Source: Dermatophagoides farinae (Eukaryota > Arthropoda > Arachnida > Sarcoptiformes > Pyroglyphidae). From it: DNA of 64,000 nucleotides. Shown piece after piece: positions 23,578-34,441 of this stretch (position 1 is its first letter; each line of letters opens with the position of its first letter). The DNA lies in NCBI RefSeq assembly GCF_024713945.1, contig NC_134680.1, positions 5,763,501 to 5,827,500 of the forward strand. The letters run 5' to 3'. Both the position numbers and the translations under genes were made by a program. Under the pieces are notes generated by a model, which was not told the DNA's origin, did no database searches, and was given only the letters and a program-made list of their open reading frames with translations.

Positions 23578-25885
23578 ATTTAACAAAAATATTTGTTTTT
23601 CTATTGTTTTTTACAAATTTTATAATTTCAAGGTAACATACATACACACACACACACACACACAATAACAAAACCAACAACAATACAAAATGGATCTGAA
23701 TTGTAATTCAATCAATATTATATGAATAATTTTCTTGGAAACCAAGAAAAAAAACGATGATGATGATGATGTTGTTGTGGGTGTGTATATTTACGTATGA
23801 CTATTAACTATGGTTGATTTTATGAGATTTGTATTTATACAAATCGAGTTGAACGACGATTGGTATGAAATAATCGTTTTGATTTTTCATTTTGTTTTTT
23901 TGTTTCTTGCTTCTGTTACTTTTTGGTATCGAATTTTTTCTTTTTTTTTCTTTCCATATATCTAATCATCATCGTTGTTTTGTGTTATCGTTTTTTTTTT
24001 TTTTGATTTTTGTTTTGATTTCTTTCTCTAACACAAACACCCACCCACCCACACACACTATCTCGCATATTTGATATGTTGATTTCAATCGATAATTTAT
24101 ATTTGATTTTTCATTTATTAATTTTTACTCATCGATTGGTTGGTTGGTTGGCCAAAAATTTTTTCTTATTATTCTAATATAATTGATGATTTGCGATAAT
24201 CATTGATAAATTTTTTTTCAAATCAATTTTTATATAGCTGATTATTTTTTTTTTTGTTCTGTTGTGCATATAATAATGATTTAAAAAAATATAAATGTTT
24301 CATCATCATCAAACGGATAGAATTGGTGCTGGTATTCGTGGTGGTGGTGGTGGTGGTGGACAAAATTCTTTTTTTTCTCTTCTCGCAAAATATAAATCGT
24401 TTATCATCACCTAAAATGAAAAAAAAAATTTTTAGTACATAAAGATTATATCTTCCCGATGATCATCAATAGATAGAAAAAAGAAAAAAAACTACTTATC
24501 CTTTGCTTGATTTCTTCTTCTTCTTCTTCTTTTCTTTGAATTTAATTTGATCAATATCTATTCTATTTGGTGCATCGTGCACACAAACAGACACACATCG
24601 CATTGTGGTCATTGATTTTATGAATAATTTTTTGGCCAATATCGATGGTGATGTGGCCCTTTTGCCATATTATTGTAAATATTATTGATCAAGAAAAAAA
24701 AACCCGGTTCATTTTTTGTTTCTTCATTCAAATTTTTCCATTTTTTTTTCTTCATATATGGTTACCAACGGATGGAAAAGAAAAACAACATTGAAAAATA
24801 TCATATCGTTGATTACGATGATGATGATTATCATCATTGTTGATTATCATATATATACACACACATAAACTAACGAATGGTCTTGAACCGGATTGATGAT
24901 GATGATGATGATGATCTGAAATGGAAATTTTTAAACAAAAAAAAAACAAAAAAAAATTTTTTCTTACCAGAAAAAAAACAAGATTGAAAAATCCCAAAGT
25001 TGTCCAAGTTTTAGGATAATGTTTGAAAACAATTTCCACATTTGTTGCAGATTTTCTATTTTTCCTTTTTTTTTTTTTTTTTTTTGGCACTTTTTTCGTT
25101 TTTTTCTCATATACCATATCGTTGTTGTTGTTGCTTTTTTTCGCCATGATGATCCATATCATCCGTATAGCAACAGAGAGAGAGAGAGAGAAAAAGGCAT
25201 GTGAAAGAAAATGAAAATTTCGTTTTCTTTTCATCGCCCGGTGACGTTCATAGGGACAGTCGAATCAAATCAAATCAAATCAATCAATCAATCGTTGGAA
25301 AAAAATATATTGATCAATTGCCAATATCGAATATTAATTATTGAATGGTTATAATATATCGATCAATTGATTATAAATGATCATGAAAAATAGGAAAAAA
25401 AATTAGATTTTTCACCAATGATTTGATGGCCAATCAAACCATCCATCCAATTGATTATGATAAAAGGATTCATTTTTATATATACCTACATTTTGATAGA
25501 TGTGATATTTAATAGTGGAAACAAACGAAAAAAAAAATCTGCATCAATCATCTTGAATAAATCACCGATAATGACCTTCATGATCGTTGTCAAAGTTATT
25601 GGATTATTGAGACACTAAATACAAAAATCAATCTCTCAAAGTGAATATTCGAAAAAATTTTCAGAAAAAAAAATCACACACACATTCGATAATCGATTGT
25701 AGTGATAAAACAATTATCGATAGTTCTTCAATGATTTGTAACAATATTTCATCGTTGCACAAACACACCCGGAACACTTGCATGTTAGAAAATTTTTAAT
25801 TCAATCATTAAATAAATTATATAACTAATTATCGAGAAATTCATTAACTAGATTAAAATGAATGAATGTATGGATGATGAGAAAG
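23578..25885. other. 2.3-kb gap upstream of the bHLH gene
   Basis: Simple repeats and A/T tracts: (AC)n at 23645-23663, (GGT)n near 24342-24359, (ATG)n near 24895-24915, (GA)n near 25176-25191. The open frames are Phe/Val/His runs typical of repeats. No gene seen. Confidence 0.5.
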
Positions 25886-27543
25886 TTAATGATGATTTTG
25901 ATTGCATTTCAATAGAGCAATTTTCATTAATTCTAATTGTGATTCAATTATATCGGATATTTCATAAATCTCAATCTGATCTTCATCACTCATTATTTCA
26001 ACGTCAAAAAATGCAGCCGAAAATGCATCTGGTAATTTTTGTATCAATTCGAATCCATTTTCATTCACAAGTATTTCGATTATTTTTGCAATTGTTGTTA
26101 AATCTTTTGTATTTTTATATGTCACCACATTTAGATGACATAATTGTGTGGCCACATCTTCAATATAACCTTCTATTGTCGTGTATAAAAAAAATCAATT
26201 AATTTGTGATTATGTTTTCTCAAATTTTGATTACCTTTGATTTTTTTACCAAAAAAAGTCAATGTCAATTCGTATCCGGCATAATAAAGCATTTCGGATA
26301 CATTCATAGCTGTCCATCTAGTCGGTGTCATTATAATACGATCAACCAAATCGATCAAAACTATTCGAATCAAACTCATAGTAAGATTGATTTAATTATT
26401 TAAGCAATTACTTACAATCTTTACTGTAGGAAAATTCATCAGATTTCAAATACAGGAAATACAATGTTAATCCCAAGTCTTCAAAACTTCTTTCGGTAAA
26501 ATTAGATTCAGTCAAATCCCACCAAGCAATGTATGGTAGTGATAAATTGTGAAAATTATTATTCACCGTTACTAATGGGCCAAAAATGACGATGAATAAA
26601 CGAGCCATTTCTGACAATGTATAAACATTAACAGTTTTCATTAACCAGCCAATTTTTTCCTTCAAATTATTCAACGAATCATGTGGATGGGCAAAAATCA
26701 TACGAAAAAAATTTCGCACCAATAATTCTTGTTTTTGTTTTGATCCCAAGGTATTTTTCAGGATCTTTCCAATTTGTAAATCAATTTGACATACATCTGA
26801 AAAATTCGAAATAAAATTGATGAGTCAAAATCACTTGATTGAAACAACATACCTTTCAATTTTTGAAACATTTTTTCACATTCAAAATCACGCCAACCTT
26901 TTATAAAAGTATTCATTAATTTTGAATAACATTTGATTGTCAATTTGAAATGGGCATAATCATGATTGGACAGCAAACGAATCGATGGTATACCATAGCT
27001 GAATTCCATGATATGGATCATCATATCGATACGATCGTTGGTGCGAAACAAAAATGTTGATCGTTTGATCAACAAACCAATTCGTGAGAATAGTTTTTGT
27101 GATTCAAATATGAATCGTGGTTCATATATATCAATAGTATTGAATTGACTTGCTCGGATAAGAAAAACATATCCTGGATGACTAAAAAGAAAAAATTGAA
27201 TTATAAAATTCCGAATTTTTGAATTGGTCATTGCCATCAGGCTAAGTTCTTCGATTGAAAGTAAACGAAATATTTTTATCATTATTTCTTCAGGTAATAG
27301 ACAAAAATAACCGATAATCTGTTTTTGATCATTTTCGTATTCTGGTCGATCGATATTATCTTTGATTCCAGTATACAATGGAATTTCATATGGCAATAAG
27401 GCAATTTTTTTATTATTATTTGTCACAATCATATCTGTTTCGATTGTTTCACTAATTGTTTGTTTAATTGACGACGAATTTGTTGAAAATTTTCTTTTAA
27501 TTCCGGATTGATTCATCATCGAAATCTTTAAATCGGCAATCAT
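25886..27543 (-). CDS. FBXO47: F-box protein FBXO47 ortholog
   Basis: Four exons (27543-26853, 26796-26416, 26360-26235, 26172-25886), all phase-1 junctions, encode 494 residues (human FBXO47 452). The F-box is at about residues 79-115 (LLPEEIMIKIFRLLSIEEL), the Skp1-binding module of SCF ubiquitin ligases. Beyond it, several blocks match FBXO47 specifically: RIGLLIKRSTFLF, then CYSKLMNTFIKGWRDFECEKMF, then MARLFIVIFGPL, and TPTRWTAMNVSEMLYYAG. FBXO47 and worm PROM-1 act in meiotic prophase (homolog pairing, telomere protection); a germline role here is by analogy. The first 75 residues are Ser/Thr/Asn-rich and unconserved. A GGCGCCACT element lies about 105 bp upstream of the ATG. Confidence 0.9.
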
Positions 27544-27884
27544 CGTTCACTGATTCACACTAGTGTTCGAAACAAAAGAAAAAACATTCGAAATGATATG
27601 ATTGGAAGAATTTTAAAATGAAATAGTGCCGATTTCCATCACTTGCTGGCGCCACTTTCGAATAATCAAAATTGAGGAAAGCTGTCAAAAAAAAAAGAAA
27701 AATTTTTCAAGAATAATTTTTGTTTTTATTCGCGAATCAATCAACTTTTTTGAAAAAATTTAAAAAAATGTATGTTTTTTTCGATTGTTACAAATAATAT
27801 ATTGATTAATTATACTTTTTTTTGTTTAAAAAGAGAGAGAGAGAGAAAGAGAAAAAAAAGGAATCATTTTATCCATCCAATAAT
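27544..27884. promoter_or_regulatory. FBXO47 promoter / eIF3c 3' flank
   Basis: The 341 bp between two same-strand genes. It holds GGCGCCACT at 27648-27656 and a (GA)n run at about 27831-27850. No gene seen. Confidence 0.4.
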
Positions 27885-30800
27885 CTATTCTCGGCTTTCC
27901 TGTCTTTCGGTTCGTTTTTCACGATCACCACGATCACCGCCTCTATCACCACCACCTCGATGACCACGGTTACCACGATTACCGCGATTTCCACGATTCT
28001 GATCACCACCACGATAATGTTGTCTATCATAATTTTGTTGTCTATTCTGTCGATTCTGTCCTTGGCGATTACCTTGACGATTCTGATAGTTACGATCAAA
28101 ACGAGCACCTTGACCAAAATGTCCCATCGGTACTAATTTCAATTCCAATAATCGTTCATTATAATCCAATAATGTATTCACTTTATCGGCCAATTGTAGT
28201 GCTAAACTTTGAATCCTTGATGGTTCAGTTCGATGCATGACAACCGTACGTGTTGGTTCATCCAATGAAGCCATCAATTCTTCATTGATGATCATTTTAC
28301 TTATGATACTGTGAACAGTGTTTGCTTCCAAATCGAACATTTCGGCCAATGTATCGATTGCAATTGAATCATAGACAAAACTATAGGTAAATAAATATGT
28401 ACGCAACGATTCTTCACGAATTTTTTGCGCCAACATTGTTCGTACTTTATCGGCATTGTAGAAAAAATTCCAAACACGAGCATTCATTTTTTCATTGATT
28501 ATATAATCTTGACATTGTTTCCAATTACCTACACGCATTGCTTTTGATGCAGCCACCACATGTTCACGCATTGCTTCAGGTACACCAACCAATGGTTGTT
28601 CTTCATTCTTACGAAGCTGATTGAAAAATGAACGGCTAATCAATTTTTTACGAACACTAAATTCATTCGAAGCAACTTCAGGAATTTCCAACAACATCGA
28701 CGATACAAGATACACACATTCGATTAGATCCAAATTAATATGCTTATGAAACGGTATCTGGCATCGTTTCTCCAATTTTGCTTGTTCTGGTGAACGTTCA
28801 ACGGCTTTCATATTCGATCCTGGAAAAAAGTTAAAATTAAAATTAAATCCATCTAGATTAAATGAACACAAATATTTAAAAAAATGATATACTTACTGCT
28901 CGAACCTTGACCCAAAAGTTCACGTACACGACCTTTATAAAGTATGTCCAACAATGATGAATGTGCATCAAAAATGAATCCATGACGGAATGCACACAAA
29001 CCAAGTTGAACTAATGATCGATTATAAAGAATTTGTAATTGAATGTCTGATTTATGATTGAGAATGCTGTTTGGTAAGCCGGTCATAATCATTAGATCAC
29101 GTGCTTCATACCAACGATCATGTAATGCATAATGATACACCTGTGATAATGCAGCCATTTTACAAATACGACCAGTTTCATCATTTACATAAATATATTT
29201 GCAAAGACGATCAATCAATTGTTGACTATTCAATTCAGATTCAATCTCGGGTGATTGTTGTTTAGAGCTTTCCGTTGCACTGAGAATCAATTTAGGATGT
29301 TTTCGTATCATTTTCGATGTAGCTGCCGTATCGTTTTCTGAACCAATAATTTTTTGATCAAATTTATAATAAATAAAATCAATGGTCAACATATAGATAC
29401 GGCATCGATCGGATGGTGATCCACGACCATTATGTTCAATATATGAACGAACTTTTGAAATAATAGCCACCAATCGTGTTTCATCGCATAGTTTTTCCAC
29501 ATAATCAGGTGAATGTGGATCACAATTTTGTAATAAACGAATAAATTCTTCATCCATTTTTTCCAACATTGTCAGGACACATCCTTGTACAAGATATGGT
29601 GGATTTTGAAATGATTCTTGATCTTCTTGAATCGATTCCTGTATGATTAAATCGGGATTTTTATCCAAAATCTCCACAATTGTTTCCATATTTTGTAGAT
29701 ATTTTTTCCATATTTCCGATTTCATTGAATTACCTGAAGCATAATCGGCCAATGCTGATTGAAGACCGAGTAGAATTTTCACTTCCAATGCTGGTCCAAA
29801 ATTATTTTGCCGTGAAATGGCCAACAATTCATGTAACATATCTATTTGATCAATACGATCGACACGTTTTTTACCACGCATGGCCATAACTTCGATCAAT
29901 TTTTTTGCCATCACCACATGATTAATTTCAGCATCTTTGGCAAACATTTTCGGTTTTTCCGGTGCTGCTGTACCTTCCACTTTTGTCCATTCACCTTCAT
30001 CATCTTTTTTCTTACGAACTTCTTTCACTTTTTTCTCCCGTTTTTTCACCTCTTTTTCTTTGTCGGTATCTTTTTTCAAAAATTTAGCCAATAAATTTTC
30101 ACCATAATCTTCATCATCTGAAGATGATTCATCTTCATCCGATGACATATCCCAATCACTTTCATCATCATCTTCACCATCTTCATCGCTTATATCTTTA
30201 GATGTTGTGCTCATCGTTTTTTGTCGTTCAAAATCATTGGTTTTTCCTTTTTGTTCATCAACAGAGCCGGCATCATCATCATCAGATTCACTTTCGTCAT
30301 CTGATTCTTTTCCTTCATCATCACCATCTGGATTTTCACGATAATCATTGATTTCTTGTTCAAATTCTTTATTATATTTTCGCAATTTTTGCCGCAATGT
30401 TGTTAATGATTTGGAATTATTTTTATTCATATTTTTTCGATCTTCCCAATTTTCTTGTACAAAATCATCCAATTCTACCAAACATTTTATGTAGAATTTT
30501 GGCACTTTACCACCTTCTTCTTTATCGATGACCGATGATTTTGCTTTTTGATAGGCTTTAATAAGATCTTCAAATCCGCTCAATAATTTTGCTACATCTT
30601 TGATTTTCTTATGATTTCGTATCAATTTGATTGTATTATTCAATTCTTCATAATGTTTTTCTTTGGCACTTCGTACCACACGTTTAACATCATCATCATC
30701 ATCGCTGAATGAATAATTTCTATTGGTAATGGTAAAAATAAAAACAGAAAAAAACATTGATTTGAAATTATGTGCAAAATAAAAAATAAAAAAAAAACAA

Positions 30801-30902
30801 AACTTACGCTTGTACTGCCCTTGTCGGTGCTAATACTTCTTCTTCGGATTCTTCACTTTCGGATTCAGTATCCGATAAATGTTTGAAAAATTTTCCACTC
30901 AT
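27885..30902 (-). CDS. eIF3c: Translation initiation factor eIF3 subunit C
   Basis: Three exons (30902-30808, 30719-28897, 28819-27885) encode 950 residues (human 913). eIF3c is a core PCI subunit of eIF3, which holds mRNA and the ternary complex on the 40S subunit. The N-terminus [18 protein letters not shown] and the acidic stretches with DDDDD are typical; the eIF1/eIF5-binding part follows. The conserved core includes [20 protein letters not shown] and a TPR-like middle. The PCI domain is at about residues 700-840 ([11 protein letters not shown]-like segment, [20 protein letters not shown]). The tail, about residues 870-940, is an Arg/Gly/Asn/Gln-rich RGG-like RNA-binding region with many RGG and NRG units. 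Intron 1 is phase 2, intron 2 phase 1; the frame closes exactly. It is divergent from ZCCHC8, 480 bp between start codons. Confidence 0.97.
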
Positions 30903-31382
30903 AATCGATGATCAAAAATCAAATATTCACAAAAAAAAAATTTTTATTTCAAAAAATAAATGGAGAAAAAAAATGTTTGCATCAACAAGCCTCAATAAAG
31001 GCATGCCAACATCAATGGAAAAAAAAGGACAAGCCGGATTACACACATTGACAGGTTTAACCGTTCATCAATGATGTTACGAAAAGAGATTAATTTTTTA
31101 AAATCATTTTTTAAAAAAACATTTAATCCTGATAATTTCATATCGATGAGAAAAATTTCTTCTTTTGGAAAATTTTTACACTTTTAAAATTAATTATCGA
31201 ATAAATTTTAAAAGATAAAAGTTTGAAAATAATTACATTGTTATAATTTGAATTGCTCTCAACAATTCAATTTAGGTACAAACTCGTGTCGATATAGCCG
31301 AATATTGGAAAAACATTTGATTTTGTTTTTCTTTTGGCTAAAATTTCGATTTTGATATAATTTTTTTAATATAAAAAAAATC
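30903..31382. promoter_or_regulatory. Shared bidirectional promoter of eIF3c and ZCCHC8
   Basis: The 480 bp between divergent ATGs at 30902 (-) and 31383 (+). Because both genes start here, the two promoters must overlap or share elements. No TATA box at a convincing distance. A short, less AT-rich open stretch at 30973-31074 is discussed in findings. Confidence 0.6.
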
Positions 31383-32520
31383 ATGTCATCAAGAAAGAAG
31401 TAAGTTTATCTTGAATGAAAATCATGAATTATAATTTTTTGAATGATTGATTCGACAGCAAACGTTATTTTTCGGATGTAAACGAAGATAAATATACCGT
31501 CGGGAAATTAAGGTAATTGCGCCAATTTTTGTTATTGTTGAGACTAATTTTATTATTGAAACTTTCTCCTATTCAAAGTCCAAACCTTCGTCATGCATTA
31601 GGCCTTGAACATGATATGTTACCATTTTGGATTTATCGTATGCGAATATTAGGTTATCCACCTGTTTGGTTACAAGCTGCTGAATCAAAAACATTGGCTG
31701 TGAACGATGGAGCCAAATCAAATCGGCCATCTAGTTCATTGGCTAACGGTGAAGACGGTGAACTAAATGATAATCTTAAATATAATAAAGATACATTAAT
31801 TGAATATCCAGGCTTCAATGCACCAGTACCAAAAAATGTTCGAGATGTAAGTGTGATTGCAAATTTAGCGTAAATTGAATTTCAATTTTTTTTTGTCGAA
31901 ACCAGGATTGGGTTATTCTTGGAATGCCTCCTTATCAACAAAATCAACGTCTTGATGTTGCTGCTGAATCTATGCAATTCATTGAACCTGTACCTTATAA
32001 ACGTGCAAAATTGGATGAGGATTCTAATTCAACCAATGATTCGAATACGAATTCAGACAACAATAATGAATCGAATACAAATAAATCTGAATCTGTTGTG
32101 TTAGTGAAAACCGAAGATAATGTTGATCACGATGAAAACAGTAATGATGATCGAAAAAATTCTAAAGAGCTTCAACCAGAAAAAGAAAAAGTGAAGATAA
32201 AATCTGAAGAACAAGACGAGATAATCAAAACAAATACAAATGATGAACAAAACTCTACGAATCAATCATCGAATCATGAAGAAGAAGAAAAAGAAACGAA
32301 CGAAATCAGTACAACCACGGTTGAAAAGAAAATGAAAATCGTTTCATATGGAACAGCTGTTCCACAAACAGTACGTCCAAAATTACCTTCATTAGAAAAA
32401 TGGTCAATCGGTATGGGTGAATTGTTACATTTTGAAAATTTACCCACTTCTACTGGAGCATATAAGGATAAGATTAAAAATATAATTGAAAAGGTACGGA
32501 ATCGTTTTACGAAAAAATAA
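31383..32520 (+). CDS. ZCCHC8: ZCCHC8 homolog (NEXT complex scaffold), short form without zinc knuckle
   Basis: Four exons (31383-31399, 31459-31512, 31579-31846, 31906-32520) encode 317 residues; human ZCCHC8 has 707. In animals ZCCHC8 bridges the helicase MTR4 and RBM7 in the nuclear exosome-targeting (NEXT) complex. The PSP domain is clear at about residues 19-60: GKLSPNLRHALGL, then PFWIYRMRILGYPPVWL. YPGFNAPVPKNVRDDWVILG (about 101-120) follows the human order. The last ~45 residues (PSLEKWSIGMGELLHFENLP then TGAY) match the human C-terminal MTR4-stimulating segment. Between them is an acidic, Asn-rich linker. The N-terminal coiled coil and CCHC knuckle of human ZCCHC8 are absent, and none is encoded in the 480 bp upstream. 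The tiny first exon (17 nt) relies on a good GTAAGT donor. Confidence 0.88.
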
Positions 32521-32649
32521 TCATTATACAAAAAGATTTTTTATGTATATTTTCATTTTTAAAAATTTTTAAAAAAAAACAAGATAAAAAACAATCATAA
32601 AATTTTTCAAAATAAATTAAATTCAAATCAAACACAAACAAACAAAAAA

Positions 32650-33045
32650 TCAAGATGTAAGACCTGGATCGCCACGGTCATTATCATTGTGATCATTATT
32701 GTGATTCGATTTTTTCATTTCATCTGATGATTGATTATTACGACGATTTCGTTGTTGTTGTTGTTGTGATTGTGATTGTGGATTATAATTACGTGGTAAT
32801 ACCATCCAAATAAGTAAAAATGTAAACATTAGATAACCAAATGTTAATGATGTTGAACCAATACCATGGTCAACTTGTCGTAGATTATTTTCAATTTGAT
32901 TATTATTGTTATTATTATTAATACCATCATCCATACAATCATCAGCCAAACAATCAGTTTGATCATTAGCCATACGTAATAATTGTCGTATTAAATATTG
33001 GATATTGATTGTATCTTGAATATATTCACATAGATTCGAACCCAT
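32650..33045 (-). CDS. SMIM14: Small integral membrane protein 14-like
   Basis: One exon, 131 residues. The N-terminus CEYIQDTINIQYLIRQLLRM then DCLADDCMDD resembles the Cys/acid pattern of SMIM14 (CEC...RRLINLLRQ...C...EC). One membrane segment is at about residues 66-84 (TFGYLMFTFLLIWMVL), followed by Pro-Arg as in SMIM14, and a hydrophilic Gln/Asn-rich tail ending DRGDPGLTS. SMIM14 is an ER membrane protein of unclear molecular role. The Asn and Gln runs make it longer than the 99-residue human protein. It converges with ZCCHC8; only 129 bp separate the two stop codons. Confidence 0.72.
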   Translation of the reverse strand: MGSNLCEYIQDTINIQYLIRQLLRMANDQTDCLADDCMDDGINNNNNNNQIENNLRQVDHGIGSTSLTFGYLMFTFLLIWMVLPRNYNPQSQSQQQQQRNRRNNQSSDEMKKSNHNNDHNDNDRGDPGLTS

Positions 33046-34441
33046 TATTATTGCAAGAATCCTTTATGAACAAATGGTGGATGAATTTTTTTTCGGTTGT
33101 TGTTGTTGTTGTTGTTATTATTATTTTGTCTACGTTTAAGAATTGGAACGTCATCAAGTTTCAGTTCATTCATCATAAAATCATTTGTTTCGTTTCCACA
33201 AAATTTGAGAGAGAGGGAGAGTGAAAGAGAGAGACAATTGAGAAATAGAGAAAAAAAAGAGACGACAATTATAAAACTTGTTTTCAAGCTATTTTGGAAA
33301 AACCACACTCTCATATTCCAATATTATCAACTTACCCAAAAAAAAACAAAAATTCAATTATAAAATTTCAAAGTTTACAAAAATTTGGAAAAATTTACAA
33401 CTCTGGATTATGTTCGATGAGTTACGAAATGATAGAGAAAAAAAATTCATCTGCCATCTATCGACCAGACAAAATTTAGGTTCATAAACTCTGACTTTAT
33501 GGTCAAAGCTCGATCTCCAAAAAAAAACTGATATATTAACCAGAATATAACCACCAAAAAAAAAGGTATCTGCCCTGTTGTTGATGTGTTGAAAAAGAGT
33601 GATTTTTAGATTAATGAAAAAAGAAATCAACATAGACATACCTGACAGGTTTCAATATTATTATTATTATGATTCGAAGTTTGTTGTTTGTGGAAATTTA
33701 TTTATGGTGATGATGATTATGTTGATGATGGTAGCAGTCGCCGTTCATCGTTGTGTTGGTGGTGGTGGTGGTATCGGCCAAAAAACGAGTCTTTGAGCCA
33801 CAAAAAAAAATATTATTATTATTGCCACGACTGTGCGTCTGGAATATATATTGTGATCATTCAATGGACCAACAACAATAACAACAACAACACACGCCAT
33901 ACAAATCCTTGAATGGTAAAATGTATTGACATCTTGAATGAATGGTGTGTGTGTGTGTGTCTGTATGTTGATGACGATGATGTTTTGCGGCTGAGCCATA
34001 AAAAAAATGAAAATTTTTTTCACAACAAATACAAAAAAAATAACAGTATTGCTTTTTTTTGAATTCTTTTTTTTTCTTCATTACATGAAAAATATCACCA
34101 CCACCACCACCATATATTATCGTGTCAAAATTCAACGATTTGCAAAATGAAAACAATCATCATTGAATAATGATAAATTCAATTTTGTTTTGATTTTACA
34201 AAACAATCATTCCATTCATCCATCCATTTATTATCGTGTTCATTCCTAAATGATCCATTCGATTTTTTTATTTACTTATTTATTATTTCTGATTCCACTA
34301 AAAAAAAAAATGTCATTACCAAACAGAATCTATTCTTTAGATCTTTAATTTTTTTTTTTTTTTTTTTTTGATAACTTTATTTACTTTTTTCTTCAAATCA
34401 TCAGTTTTTTTTTCGTTTATCGTTAACTGAAAATTTCCATA
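33046..34441. promoter_or_regulatory. 1.4-kb divergent gap between SMIM14-like and LIMK
   Basis: Two promoters are expected, leftward for the SMIM14-like gene and rightward for LIMK. It carries GCCATCTATC at 33453-33462, a GA-rich stretch near 33206-33232, (TG)n near 33943-33961 and poly-T just before LIMK. No coding region supported. Confidence 0.45.

Noticed and set aside
24752-25234. 160-codon open frame, minus strand
   Set aside because: Made of poly-Lys, poly-His and Phe runs from simple repeats; no domain and no splice context.
27869-28136. Open frames overlapping the eIF3c C-terminus
   Set aside because: Shadow frames of the RGG-like repeat coding region.
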